DNA of 64,000 nucleotides from an uncultured Sphingomonadaceae bacterium. GTDB taxonomy: Bacteria; Pseudomonadota; Alphaproteobacteria; Sphingomonadales; Sphingomonadaceae. Below are positions 8,985 to 17,599 of this stretch, piece after piece. Made by a program: the position numbers and the translations under genes. Numbering within the stretch: the first letter of the stretch is position 1; the number at the start of each line of letters is the position of its first letter. Location of the stretch: assembly GCA_947499255.1 (NCBI GenBank), contig CANMNF010000001.1:1-64000 (forward strand). Direction: 5' to 3'. The notes beneath the pieces were generated by a model. The model saw nothing but the letters and a program-made list of their open reading frames with translations. It was not told the origin of the DNA and searched no databases.

Positions 8985-9575
8985 CTATGTCTCGATACGG
9001 AAATCGATCGGTTTGAACGTCCCGCCATTCGACGCGTAGGCCGAACACGCTGTAAGTCCCACAATCAAATCCATTTGCGCCTCGAACACCACATGATCGC
9101 CCGCCGTGCTTGTCGGCGGATCAACGCACAGGCCGCCGCCTTCTTTATCGAGCCGCACATTCATGAAGATGTTGAACGCCACAGGGATCGCATCAGGGCC
9201 GATCCCGTAAGGTTCCAGAGCATCCGCCAGATTGCCAAAGCAGCCGCGATGGACAGGCTTGTCAGGATAGAAATGCTTGAACGTATCTTCGCTGCAGGGG
9301 GTCAGCAGAAAGTCGTGCTTCCCAACTGTATCATCGACGATCTTCAGCATCGGGTTGGAGCGATTGGACCACAGCGTATTGCCCGTGGTTAGCGCAATCG
9401 TTTCCTCATAATCAAAAGTGCGCCCGTTGGAAATTACCTCGTCGATATTGTTGCGGGCATAGGCCAGCATATCGGACACTTGGCTTCCTTCGGGATCAAT
9501 GACGCGCAGTCGCTCCCCACATTTTAATTCAAGTGCTACACCGCTGCGCGGCGGAATGTGTGATATTGCGGTCAT
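8985..9575 (-). CDS. DUF1989 / urea carboxylase-associated family protein
   Basis: The 196-residue protein shows the DUF1989 pattern: an early PPRSGVALELKCGERLRVIDPEGSQVSDM stretch (cupin-like strands), NTLWSNRSNPML, the CSEDTF motif (~94-99) with a Cys often conserved in the family, HRGCFGNLADAL, and the VAFNIFMN...CVDPP...GDHVVFEA blocks. Family members accompany urea or guanidine carboxylases (UAAP1/UAAP2) and aminomethyltransferase-like genes, and their reaction is mostly unassigned. No carboxylase is present here. Its ATG overlaps the stop of the GntA-like gene by four bases, so the two are probably coexpressed and may act on the same nitrogen compound. The 134 bases downstream (8851-8984) show nothing notable. 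Confidence 0.85.
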   Translation of the reverse strand: MTAISHIPPRSGVALELKCGERLRVIDPEGSQVSDMLAYARNNIDEVISNGRTFDYEETIALTTGNTLWSNRSNPMLKIVDDTVGKHDFLLTPCSEDTFKHFYPDKPVHRGCFGNLADALEPYGIGPDAIPVAFNIFMNVRLDKEGGGLCVDPPTSTAGDHVVFEAQMDLIVGLTACSAYASNGGTFKPIDFRIET

Positions 9576-10252
9576 GGATGCTTATCCTCAAACGGGCATT
9601 GCTGGTCCTTATCAACTGTGCGCCCGCTATATTGTGCCGCTTCACTCGCCGCGCTGTTTTGAGAAAGCATCGGGTTGGTATCACCAGCAAACGAAGCATC
9701 ACGATCCGTAACCGTCTCACGCAGGCGATCATAACGATTATCCAATCGCAATTGTTCGAATTGATCGTGCAAATTGAACACCATCGCCGGGCGTTCAAAC
9801 CGGCGGGCAGGGCGAGACGCGTCAGGGTGCATTCCAGCGACGAAATATGCCTCTCCCCCAAAGCTTAAGCCAAAATGGGCATCTGTTGTATCAACGCCGA
9901 CCGTTCTAGCATAACCTTGTGCGCGCCATTCATATTTATCCGCCAACGACTGGAGGCGAAACCACATATGCTTTTCGAACTGCATTTCTGAAAGCTTGCT
10001 GGGTTTTGCAAAGATGACGGCGAGCGAACGAACCAAGGATGGATCGCGTCGATATTCCTGCGAGAAGCCAAGCAGATGTTCGTGGATGAGCAAATCGTTC
10101 CACGCGCTTGTGATGTCATTGCAGATCAATGTTTCCAACGTCCCGCGCGCCAAAGCTGCCTTTGCGCCAATGCACGGGAAATCCTTTGCATCAATATGAG
10201 CGCGAAAGGCATCGCCGAGGCGTATGTTCTCTTTTTCGTCAATATTGAGCAT
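9572..10252 (-). CDS. YqcI/YcgG-family protein, related to heme N-hydroxylase GntA
   Basis: The family (PF08892) is recognised by FPCIGAKAAL (~27-36 from ATG 10252), LLGFSQEYRRDPSLVRS, the HPDASRPARRFERPAMVFN block (~146-164), DTNPMLSQNSAASEAAQYSGR and a C-terminal CPF motif. GntA of guanitoxin biosynthesis, a heme-dependent enzyme that N-hydroxylates an arginine-derived guanidine, belongs to this family, so this protein may be a heme oxygenase acting on an amino-acid or guanidino compound. None of the other guanitoxin genes is seen here, so guanitoxin production is not implied. A GTG at 10270 would add six residues. It is followed at once by the DUF1989 gene, a pairing that looks functional. 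Confidence 0.8.
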   Translation of the reverse strand: MLNIDEKENIRLGDAFRAHIDAKDFPCIGAKAALARGTLETLICNDITSAWNDLLIHEHLLGFSQEYRRDPSLVRSLAVIFAKPSKLSEMQFEKHMWFRLQSLADKYEWRAQGYARTVGVDTTDAHFGLSFGGEAYFVAGMHPDASRPARRFERPAMVFNLHDQFEQLRLDNRYDRLRETVTDRDASFAGDTNPMLSQNSAASEAAQYSGRTVDKDQQCPFEDKHP

Positions 10253-10313
10253 GGTATTATTCAACCACACTTAGCGTAAATCGTTGCACGGTTTCGGCAC
10301 AACCCAACAAAGG

Positions 10314-11147
10314 TTAATCGGCGAAACAGTGCGATTTTTGAGCTGCTTCACATCGCGCGCGCAGGGGATGAGAGATTATCGGTGCAAACGCGGCGGTGGT
10401 CATCGCGGACCTGTATCCAAGCCGAGCTGCGCGGCTGGCTTGCGCTGATGTCATCCGCTGTGCGTTGGAATATTCCGCATTCCCGTCGCGCAGCGCTTGC
10501 GAGGGTTTTTCTCCGTCCAGACCCAGCCATTCGAACACGCTTTCCAATTGGCGGTCAGGTGATCGCACAAGGTCTTCATATCGAAGAACGTAGGCTGCGT
10601 GGAGGTAGCGCACGTCGTCGAGTGCAATATCGTAAGCGTCCAGCGCATAATCGATCAGATCTTTGGCAGACCGGTTCGACCACTTGGCCAATGCGGCAGC
10701 CATGGCCTCTGGATGGCGCAGGATGATGACAAATTGCGATAGCGGAAACAATTGCTGGTAAAGGCGCATACGTATAAGATTAACCGGCGACTTTTCTAAC
10801 CGCCATTGGTCCAATCCCCGTTGGTCTGTTTGACGATCATCTGTGTCCTCAAACCATTGCTGCCAATCAGCTTCCATACGCTGGCGTGTTGCAAGGGTAT
10901 CGAACGGGCATCCCTCGATCAAATGTTGCGCCGGATCGGTTGCGTAGTGGCCGGGGATGCCATGGTGAGCGGTGTGCGGTATCGCTCCTTGCAAGAAACA
11001 CCCTTCATTTTCCGGCACCGGCGCCCCTGTTATTGGCGCAATCTGCTTATGCTGCCCAAGCATTTGGCCAAGCAAACTTGTGCCGGTACGATGCAATCCA
11101 GCTACGAAAATATAGCGCCCGGCAAAGCGCGCTGATTGGGCGGTCAC
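10314..11147 (-). CDS. Sulfotransferase-family protein
   Basis: The 277-residue protein begins with RYIFVAGLHRTGTSLLGQML (~11-30), the 5'-PSB loop that binds the PAPS phosphate, and carries the 3'-phosphate region QFVIILRHPEAMAAAL (~138-153), with the RHP core typical of bacterial sulfotransferases, plus VLRYEDLVRSP (~187-197). It should transfer sulfate from PAPS to a hydroxyl or amine of an unknown acceptor. The GTG start overlaps the stop of the Crp/Fnr gene as GTGA, so both are on one transcript. The GntA-like gene starts 62 bases downstream on the same strand. The acceptor cannot be read from sequence; nearby glycosyltransferases make a sugar one possibility. Confidence 0.85.
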   Translation of the reverse strand: MTAQSARFAGRYIFVAGLHRTGTSLLGQMLGQHKQIAPITGAPVPENEGCFLQGAIPHTAHHGIPGHYATDPAQHLIEGCPFDTLATRQRMEADWQQWFEDTDDRQTDQRGLDQWRLEKSPVNLIRMRLYQQLFPLSQFVIILRHPEAMAAALAKWSNRSAKDLIDYALDAYDIALDDVRYLHAAYVLRYEDLVRSPDRQLESVFEWLGLDGEKPSQALRDGNAEYSNAQRMTSAQASRAARLGYRSAMTTAAFAPIISHPLRARCEAAQKSHCFAD

Positions 11148-11926
11148 TGTGCTGCCGCTTTTTCACTAGCTCCCTTGTCCAGGGCGTTGCCGACATTCAA
11201 TCCGCCTTCGCCATAGAGATAGCTGGGTTCAAATCGACTAAGCTTTTTCAGCTTCTCGCCATCCAGGATCGTGATCCGACCCCGGCGAAATTCAACAATT
11301 CCCGCTTGTCGTAAATCACGCAGGGAGCGGTTTACATGGACGGTGGAAATGCCGCAAATCTGCCCGAGATGCACTTGGTTTAACGGAGTTTGAAATCCGC
11401 TGCTTCTGCCCAAATCCACCATGCGCAGCCGATACCAAATCTCTGCTATAAAATGTGCCAGCCGCCCCATCGCGCGCATTTGCTGGGTCTTCATGATCCA
11501 TTCGCGATGAATCGAAGCGTCGAGCAGTGTTGAGAACCAGAAAATGCGCGCCAGATGCGGTTCTTGTTCGAGCACTTCGCGCAGCCGCTCATGCGGGACA
11601 TAGCCGACCTTGGCTTTGCCGATGATCATCAAATCATGATCGAGCCGCTTTAACGCAAAGGCATGCAGATCAACAAAATCCCCTGGCACTTGATAACCGA
11701 CAATACTGCGGCGACCATTTTCATGGATGGTTCGCAGCATATGCCCTTCGATCAGCATGGTCGAAAAGTCGCAAAATTGGCCGCGCTCTATAAGCAGGCT
11801 TTCGCCTTGCAGTTCAGCAGTCTCAGCGACCAAACCCTCAAGCAGTGCTTGTTCGCGATCGGTCATCGCGTGGCGCAACCTGCCTTGCAGGAAACGTCCG
11901 GTCATTGGATAATCATGGCAGCTCAT
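11144..11926 (-). CDS. Crp/Fnr-family transcriptional regulator
   Basis: The 260-residue protein has an N-terminal cyclic-nucleotide-binding-like beta roll (~30-130, with LIEGHMLRTI and SIVGYQVPGDFVDLHAF), a dimerisation helix, and a C-terminal winged helix-turn-helix (~195-235, LGQICGISTVHVNRSLRDLR). The FNR-type N-terminal cysteine cluster is missing and the cAMP-contacting residues are not obvious, so the effector is unknown. It belongs to the sphingomonad/rhizobial Crp subgroup lacking a known ligand. ATG at 11926 has a strong AGGGAGGA site. It is the first gene of the sulfotransferase transcript and faces the GT4 gene across 155 bases, where I saw no convincing operator palindrome. Confidence 0.9.
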   Translation of the reverse strand: MSCHDYPMTGRFLQGRLRHAMTDREQALLEGLVAETAELQGESLLIERGQFCDFSTMLIEGHMLRTIHENGRRSIVGYQVPGDFVDLHAFALKRLDHDLMIIGKAKVGYVPHERLREVLEQEPHLARIFWFSTLLDASIHREWIMKTQQMRAMGRLAHFIAEIWYRLRMVDLGRSSGFQTPLNQVHLGQICGISTVHVNRSLRDLRQAGIVEFRRGRITILDGEKLKKLSRFEPSYLYGEGGLNVGNALDKGASEKAAAQ

Positions 11927-12081
11927 ATCGTTCCTCCCTGTCGCAGGCTGGAGAAGGTCACGCAGTAGCGAAACATACCACGAGCGAACAATATAGCCTT
12001 TGTTAGCATTGGAACCTATACCTTCTTAAGATCCTTGGTCCTTTGCTTGGCATATCCCAAACCGAAGTGGAGCGACCGTTC

Positions 12082-13197
12082 ATGAAAATCGCCGTGGTGG
12101 CGCATATTCGCCATCCCATCGCCGAACCGTTCATGGGCGGAATGGAATCCCATTGTCACCAGCTGGTAACAGCGCTTGACCGGCGGGGGCATGACGTAAC
12201 GCTGTTTTGCGCAAAGGGCTGCAAACTGCCACAGGCACGGTCCATCTGTCCCCAGCCTTATGAGCAGGTTTTACCCTGGAGCGACTGGCGCGGAACGGAC
12301 CGTTTGGCATCGTACCAGCATGCCGCTTTTGAGAAAGCCTGGCAGGCAATTTTGCATGGCGGCTTCGATGTGGTTCACAACAATTCCCTGTTCACGCCGA
12401 TCATCGATTGGGCGACGGCTGACACAATGCCAATGGTCACTTCGCAACACGTTCCGCCGTTCGGCGCGATGCGCGATACAGTGCAAAGCCATTCGCATTG
12501 CGCGTGGCAGCGATTGACGGTTACATCGCGCCATCAATTGACCTTGTGGAGGGGCTGTGCGCTTTCGCATTTCAAAGTGGTTCACAACGGGATCGACATC
12601 GCCAAGTGGCCGCTCGCAAAACAGCGCGGCGAACGGCTGATCTGGTTCGGGCGTATTACCATGAACAAGGGTTTGCGAGAGGCAGTGCAGGCCGCCCGTC
12701 TGGCGCAAATCCCGCTCGATATTGTCGGGACAATTGAGGACGAGGCCTATTTTGCCAAAGCCGTGCAGCCTTGGCTGGGGGAGCGTATACGCTATCTGGG
12801 GCACAAATCTGGTTCGGATTTACGCAAATGTGTGGCGCAAGCAGCAGCGGCGGTGGTGACGCCTTTGTGGGATGAGCCGTTCGGTCTGGTTGCCGCCGAA
12901 GCGATGAGTTGCGGTGTGCCTGTAATCGCTTTTGATCGCGGCGCGATGCGCGAAGTTCTGGGACCATGCGGCGCAGTAGTACCCGGCGGCGATGTGGACG
13001 CTCTGGCAGCGGCCATGGCCAAGGCTTCAAGCCTTGATGGCACAATATGCCGCAAGCGCATCGCGCGCTATTTTTCTGTCGATCAAATGCTGGATGGTTA
13101 TGAAACATGCTACCGCGCGGCAATGCAGGGCGTTTATGCAGAAGCTTCCAGCTCCCGCGCTTCCAACCAGTCCAGCACAGTAGCTGAACTGGCATAA
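12082..13197 (+). CDS. Glycosyltransferase family 4
   Basis: The 371-residue protein (MKIAVVAHIRHPIAEPF start) is a two-domain GT-B enzyme. GGMESHCHQLVTALDRRGHDVTLF (~17-40) is the usual N-terminal Gly-rich loop and helix. LIWFGRITMNKGLREAVQAA (~190-209) opens the nucleotide-sugar domain, and the GT4 E-x7-E motif is seen in PLWDEPFGLVAAEAMSCGVPVIA (~262-284). ATG at 12082 has GGAG at proper spacing; a frame open to 12043 is less likely. It probably transfers a sugar from a nucleotide donor to a glycan, lipid or small acceptor. Its 3' end overlaps the oppositely transcribed GT2 gene by 64 bases. Three more glycosyltransferase genes follow on the other strand. Confidence 0.9.
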   Translation: MKIAVVAHIRHPIAEPFMGGMESHCHQLVTALDRRGHDVTLFCAKGCKLPQARSICPQPYEQVLPWSDWRGTDRLASYQHAAFEKAWQAILHGGFDVVHNNSLFTPIIDWATADTMPMVTSQHVPPFGAMRDTVQSHSHCAWQRLTVTSRHQLTLWRGCALSHFKVVHNGIDIAKWPLAKQRGERLIWFGRITMNKGLREAVQAARLAQIPLDIVGTIEDEAYFAKAVQPWLGERIRYLGHKSGSDLRKCVAQAAAAVVTPLWDEPFGLVAAEAMSCGVPVIAFDRGAMREVLGPCGAVVPGGDVDALAAAMAKASSLDGTICRKRIARYFSVDQMLDGYETCYRAAMQGVYAEASSSRASNQSSTVAELA

Positions 13198-14042
13198 GGC
13201 TGGTCTGCTTGTTGCTGTGTTAGCGCGAAATCGTCTTCGGCAGGCTCGCGCAATTTCACCCAACCTTTGCCGCGCCTTTCGATAAGACCCATAAGCACAA
13301 ACGCGCGCAGCCAATGCTGCATCGTAGGCTCGCCCCATTTTTCGATAAAGCGGTGGGTGTTGGCCAGAACGCTGTCGAGATGATGAACTGGCGGCATGTG
13401 GTGGGGGTGATATTGGTGATAGGCTTTGGCCCCGCGGACCCACCAGATGGGAAGGCCCACTGTGGCTACAGTACGTCCAAAATCGGTATCCTCACCGCCA
13501 TAGCCGACAAAGCTTTCATCGAACCCGCCGGTTATCGCGAAATCGGCTTTCGACAGGGCGAAATTCAAAGACCAGAAACAGCGATAGTCGCCGCATTTGC
13601 CCAGTGGATCGCTTGGCGGACCGGCACGCTCGCTATGCTCCACGCCGACGCGGTCGAACGCTGCATAATCTATGCCGTTATCGGTCGCACCACTTGGCAG
13701 ATATTTGACTTCGCCCATAAACACTCCGCTGCGCCCAGCGCTTCGATCGGCGTAATCTGCAACGAGGCAGGGATGGGGAATGCAATCGACATCGAGAAAG
13801 ACAAGCAAGTCACCGCGTGCCTCGCGCGCGGCCCGATTGCGCGCCTGAGCAAGCGGAATACCATTGCTGCCCATCACGATCTGACGCACGGGAAAGACCG
13901 TTTCAGGCAAATCGTAAGGTTCAGCCTGCATCACCGCAATGACAAGCTCATCAGGTTCGCGCGTGCTCAAGGTCAGGCCGCGGACAAGATTGAACACGTG
14001 TTCCGCCCGGCCAAAGGCAAGGGTGCACACCGAAATGCTCAT
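13134..14042 (-). CDS. Glycosyltransferase family 2, galactosyltransferase-like
   Basis: The 302-residue protein is a GT-A enzyme. It starts MSISVCTLAFGRAEHV, has the donor-binding LVFLDVDCIPHP (~88-99) with a DxD-like DVD for metal and nucleotide, and a C-terminal region GFDESFVGYGGEDTDFGRTV (~184-203) typical of the galactosyltransferase/chondroitin-type subgroup (glyco_transf_7C), where the E-D pair is catalytic or metal-binding. ATG at 14042 overlaps the stop of the preceding glycosyltransferase as ATGA, placing it last in the sucrose-phosphate synthase operon. The acceptor is unknown. The 3' end runs 64 bases into the convergent GT4 gene. Confidence 0.88.
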   Translation of the reverse strand: MSISVCTLAFGRAEHVFNLVRGLTLSTREPDELVIAVMQAEPYDLPETVFPVRQIVMGSNGIPLAQARNRAAREARGDLLVFLDVDCIPHPCLVADYADRSAGRSGVFMGEVKYLPSGATDNGIDYAAFDRVGVEHSERAGPPSDPLGKCGDYRCFWSLNFALSKADFAITGGFDESFVGYGGEDTDFGRTVATVGLPIWWVRGAKAYHQYHPHHMPPVHHLDSVLANTHRFIEKWGEPTMQHWLRAFVLMGLIERRGKGWVKLREPAEDDFALTQQQADQPYASSATVLDWLEARELEASA

Positions 14043-15187
14043 GCGCCCGCGACCTTGGCAAGAGCCGGGCTGTCTTGCGACGTGGTCCATATCCGTTCGA
14101 TCATCGCGTTTATCGCGGTTGCGGCGGATTTGGCCGCGTTATCACGCACCAAAGCGCGCTGACGTTCGGGTTCGATAACCTCAGCGGCACGCCATAGTTT
14201 CATCCAGTCCGCGCCGCTGGCGGGCCATTGCCGCGCCATCGCTGCAACGCCTGCTGCATCGAGCGCTTCGGCTTTGCGCAATTGTTCTGCAAAATAGCGC
14301 CATTCAGGTACGATAACCCACGGCCTGGCTGCTGCTGCAATCATATGCACTGTGGTATTGCCACAGCTTGATACCAGCCGGTCGGCAGCTGAAATCCAGT
14401 CTTCGACATTATCAACCCAGCCAAGATGACGCAGGTTAGCGGGCGCCGTTTCGTGCCACTCGGTCTGTATTTTTCCTAGAGTAATCCATGTGCTGTCCGG
14501 TTCCGCTCGCGCCCCCAGGGTCAGCGGTGCAGATGGCAAGCCGGTGCCGCCCCCTCCGCCAATAACGACCACCAATTCAAGCTGCGGATCAAGCCCCAAT
14601 TTTGCGCGCGCATGGTCACGCGAAGATATGCGCGAACAATCGATCCCGACGCCGGGGGTGTAAATAGTTTTCTCGCGCATCCATTTTGGCCGATCGGACT
14701 GCTCCAGTTCGCGCGCGTAAGGTGCCAGCAACCCGGCCGCGCCGCGATAAGCTGCCATGTGTCCTGCATCGCTGCGATCACCGTGCTGGAGGACAGCCAT
14801 GTGCGGCACGGAGGCAATGCGGGCCAACTGCCCCAATTCTGCAGATACATCGGTGATGAAAAGCGCAGGCTTAGCTTTTGCAAACCAGCCGGTGATTTCC
14901 GCAATTGCATTGGTGATTGAAGGCCAGCCAAGCGGCGCGCAATGCAGTGTTTCGGGAAGATCAGCTGCGATTTCATGCGGTTTGTTGGTACAAGGCGGTT
15001 CAAAAAGCGAAGGTAATTCGCGCAATTCAATGCCATCTGCCAAATCGGGGAAGATATCGGTTCGTGCACAGAACAACACGATATCGCGATGGTGCACCAA
15101 TTCGTTCGCAATAGAAGCTGCACGTTCTGCATGGCCGCGACCTTGATGGTGCACAAAGTAGCCGACAGGTCCCCGGGCGCGGTTCAT
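14039..15187 (-). CDS. MurG-like GT-B glycosyltransferase
   Basis: The 382-residue protein starts GYFVHHQGRGHAERAASIANEL (~9-30), the nucleotide-sugar GT-B opening with a GxGH motif like that in MurG and MGDG-synthase relatives. A Gly-rich VVIGGGGGTGLP segment follows (~210-221), and a C-terminal donor site with HLGWVDNVEDWISAADRLVSSCGNTTVHM (~255-283), where the GNTT loop replaces the usual GxxT of the family. It is translationally coupled (ATGA overlaps) to sucrose-phosphate synthase upstream and the GT2 gene downstream. It could glycosylate sucrose-derived or lipid acceptors, but neither donor nor acceptor is evident from sequence. Confidence 0.82.
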   Translation of the reverse strand: MNRARGPVGYFVHHQGRGHAERAASIANELVHHRDIVLFCARTDIFPDLADGIELRELPSLFEPPCTNKPHEIAADLPETLHCAPLGWPSITNAIAEITGWFAKAKPALFITDVSAELGQLARIASVPHMAVLQHGDRSDAGHMAAYRGAAGLLAPYARELEQSDRPKWMREKTIYTPGVGIDCSRISSRDHARAKLGLDPQLELVVVIGGGGGTGLPSAPLTLGARAEPDSTWITLGKIQTEWHETAPANLRHLGWVDNVEDWISAADRLVSSCGNTTVHMIAAAARPWVIVPEWRYFAEQLRKAEALDAAGVAAMARQWPASGADWMKLWRAAEVIEPERQRALVRDNAAKSAATAINAMIERIWTTSQDSPALAKVAGA

Positions 15188-17247
15188 GCGGCTTGCTCCA
15201 TCGGCACAGCGTTCATATTGCGAAGGTGCACCAGCACGCCTTCCAATACGCCGGCTGCATGTTCGCCCTGCGCAAAATAGGCCGAGCCGCTTTCTCCCAA
15301 AACGCGCAGTTCCGCTTCACAATTCGCAACCAAAATCGCGTTCGGGCAATCTTGCAGCATATCGATATCGTTGCCGCTATCGCCTGCAACCATCACCTGA
15401 TCCATCGCAAGGCCCAGAGTGTTGGCCACGTGAGACACCGCTGCGCTTTTCCCGGCGCGCGCGGGAAGGATGTCGAGCAGGCGTTCATGACTGAACACTA
15501 CTTTTGCGCATGAACTGGAAACACCAACAGCTTTGCGAACTGAGCGTAATGCTGCACGATCTTCAAGAAAGTAACTAAGCTTGTGGCGGCGCTGATTGAC
15601 CAATTCCTGCAATTGTGCCGCATCGATGCTCTCAAGCGCCTGTTTGACCGCGCTGGCCCGCCAATTCTTATCGATCTTCGCGGTGAAATCTTCATCTGCT
15701 TCCAGAGACTGTCCGCGGGTCCAGTGGATTTGCGTTCCTACCGATGTAATCCAAACACTTGGTTCGGGAAGGTCCCAATCGCGCATTAAACGTCGTGCTT
15801 CTATCAAGGAACGCCCGGTCGCCACGCCAAACGCAATATCGCCTCGCGCGCTAAGGAAGCGCGTTAGTCTGGAGGCAGATTTGCGGCACCCGGTCAACGT
15901 ATTGTCGATGTCGCAAATTAGCAGGTAAGGCTTCTTGGAACGCGCCAATCGCGCGACAGTTGGCCGCATGAGACTGCGGGCCACCTTGCGAATTGCGCGA
16001 GCATAATCGCTCCATGTCACTCGCGCGATATTGGCCGCAGCATTGGCGGACGCGGCTTGCCAGGCAGTGGGATCTTCCAGCAATGCGCCAATCGCCTCGG
16101 CAATGGCAGCGCGATCGGTTGGCTCAACGATGGAGCCGTGCTGTATTTCGCCGATAATATCGCCTGGTCCGCCATGGCAGGTCGCGACAACCGGCAAGCC
16201 ATGAACCGCTGCTTCCAGTATGGTTAGGCCGAACGGTTCGAACAGCGCTGAATTGACGAACACTCCGCCAGTGTCGCGCGCAAGGGCATATAACCCGCGC
16301 ACATGCGATGGGTCATGCTGGCGAGGATATGCGACTTTGCCGTGTAAATCATGGCGGTCGATCAGATCCACCAGCTCGGCCATCACCTCAACCTGTTCAG
16401 CCTCACCGCGCCCTATCGAATGGCGCAGCCCTGGCAACAGCACCAGGTTCGCGCCCTGTTTCAATTGATCGCTATGGGCATATGCCTCAACCAAAGCGGC
16501 AAGGTTCTTTTTGCGCACGGGGCGAGCAATGGCGAGGATAATGGGCTTGTTCGCATCCCGCAGAAATGGCGCGATCAGCTTGCGCGCTTGCCTTACATCG
16601 CGTGGTAAAGCGGGCGTTTGGTCGATACCGGGGCGGATGCGGTGGATGCGGGTTTCATCTGATGAGCGATACGCCATCAGCTGCCGCTCACATTCATCCC
16701 GCGAAGACCCTATTATTGCATCCGCTGACCCAATGGCCCGGTTCTCCTGCGCGATCCTGTTATCCAGTTTGGGGCAGCCACTGCCATTTGCCATGCGCTT
16801 GTCGATGCCAAGCGAGTGCGCAGTATAGATAAACGGAATGCCCAAAGCTTCGCGAACCAAACGCGCGACTTCTGCAGCATCGGCAAAATGTGCATGGATC
16901 ACATCGGGCAGGCGCTCACGCTCTTGCAATTGTGCGATAAGTGCTTGGGTGAAAGCGGGCAGATCTGCGGCCAGGCGGTCTTTAGAGAGGTATTCGCGCG
17001 TGCCGGTTTCGATGCGCGTAATTGAAAGGGAGGGGGTGAGGCGCTCTGTTTGTTCTGCATGAACAGCTCCCAATTCTGGATTGTCGAAAAGGCGCGTTAC
17101 AATCTCCGCCTGCGAAACGTCACCGCGTTTTGACAAAGCGCGCATTGCACCCAGAACATAGGTGACGTGGCCTCCTGTATCCTCGGTAATGCCATATCGC
17201 GGCTCTCCTCGAATACACCCGCCAAGAGCGATCGCCATAATGTGCAT
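15184..17247 (-). CDS. sps: Bifunctional sucrose-phosphate synthase/phosphatase-like fusion
   Basis: At 687 residues this protein joins a GT4 domain and a HAD phosphatase. The synthase part has the SPS opening ITEDTGGHVTYVLGAMRAL (~20-38), the HAHFADAAEVA acceptor region and NSALFEPFGLTILEAAVHG with the E-x7-E pair (~337-355). From about residue 440 the HAD part shows ICDIDNTLTG (motif I, nucleophile Asp) and AGDSGNDIDML (motif IV) and resembles sucrose-phosphate phosphatase. Together these would make sucrose-6-phosphate from UDP-glucose and fructose-6-phosphate and dephosphorylate it, giving sucrose, a common compatible solute. AAGGGG precedes the ATG. It opens a three-gene overlapping operon with two glycosyltransferases, which could extend sucrose or make glucosyl derivatives (inference). 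Confidence 0.9.
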   Translation of the reverse strand: MHIMAIALGGCIRGEPRYGITEDTGGHVTYVLGAMRALSKRGDVSQAEIVTRLFDNPELGAVHAEQTERLTPSLSITRIETGTREYLSKDRLAADLPAFTQALIAQLQERERLPDVIHAHFADAAEVARLVREALGIPFIYTAHSLGIDKRMANGSGCPKLDNRIAQENRAIGSADAIIGSSRDECERQLMAYRSSDETRIHRIRPGIDQTPALPRDVRQARKLIAPFLRDANKPIILAIARPVRKKNLAALVEAYAHSDQLKQGANLVLLPGLRHSIGRGEAEQVEVMAELVDLIDRHDLHGKVAYPRQHDPSHVRGLYALARDTGGVFVNSALFEPFGLTILEAAVHGLPVVATCHGGPGDIIGEIQHGSIVEPTDRAAIAEAIGALLEDPTAWQAASANAAANIARVTWSDYARAIRKVARSLMRPTVARLARSKKPYLLICDIDNTLTGCRKSASRLTRFLSARGDIAFGVATGRSLIEARRLMRDWDLPEPSVWITSVGTQIHWTRGQSLEADEDFTAKIDKNWRASAVKQALESIDAAQLQELVNQRRHKLSYFLEDRAALRSVRKAVGVSSSCAKVVFSHERLLDILPARAGKSAAVSHVANTLGLAMDQVMVAGDSGNDIDMLQDCPNAILVANCEAELRVLGESGSAYFAQGEHAAGVLEGVLVHLRNMNAVPMEQAA

Positions 17248-17367
17248 AAGTCCCCTTCCGCAGTGTGTTGGACACTACAAAAAGGGAACAAACAAACGCT
17301 GCGTTCCAAACCCATCCTTTGTTATGACATCTGGTCGTCTTCGCTCGTGATCGGCTCTATCCCCTCA

Positions 17368-17500
17368 TCACATTTGTTGATTGAGATAATCACTCGCCAA
17401 AGCCTGAACAGGCCGGGTTGTCTTATACCGTTTCTTGTTCAGGCCCTCTTCGATCCATTCAATAGCCTTCAGAGCCGGTGTGTCGGTCAGGTGGTCACTC
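17368..17500 (-). other. Coding-like remnant in the SPS/TonB-receptor intergenic region
   Basis: Within the 374 bases between sps and the TonB receptor, the minus strand has a short open stretch reading ALKAIEWIEEGLNKKRYK and on to a stop at 17368, with codon use that looks protein-coding. I find no start codon in frame, and the frame is closed upstream by a TGA. It may be the tail of a lost gene or a very small gene with an unusual start. Family not recognised. Confidence 0.3.
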
Positions 17501-17563
17501 TGTCATTTGTCGTCGCGAAAGGTTTTGCCTGACATGCGAGCGAAAGCGTGTCGGTAGCGCGGC

Positions 17564-17599
17564 AGCCGGCCAGACCAAATCGCTTTGGTCTGGCCGGCT
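17564..17599. terminator. Strong hairpin terminator after the TonB receptor gene
   Basis: A perfect 16-base-pair inverted repeat (AGCCGGCCAGACCAAA and its complement) encloses a TCGC tetraloop, 23 bases beyond the TonB receptor stop. No long T-run follows on either strand, so it may work with Rho or as an RNA-stabilising 3' end. It is the strongest hairpin I saw in the window. Confidence 0.8.

Noticed and set aside
9572-10252. Guanitoxin biosynthesis
   Set aside because: Only the GntA-like family member is present; the other biosynthetic genes are missing.
13314-14162. Plus-strand frame of 282 residues
   Set aside because: Antisense to the GT2 gene and the next glycosyltransferase; no ribosome site or domain.
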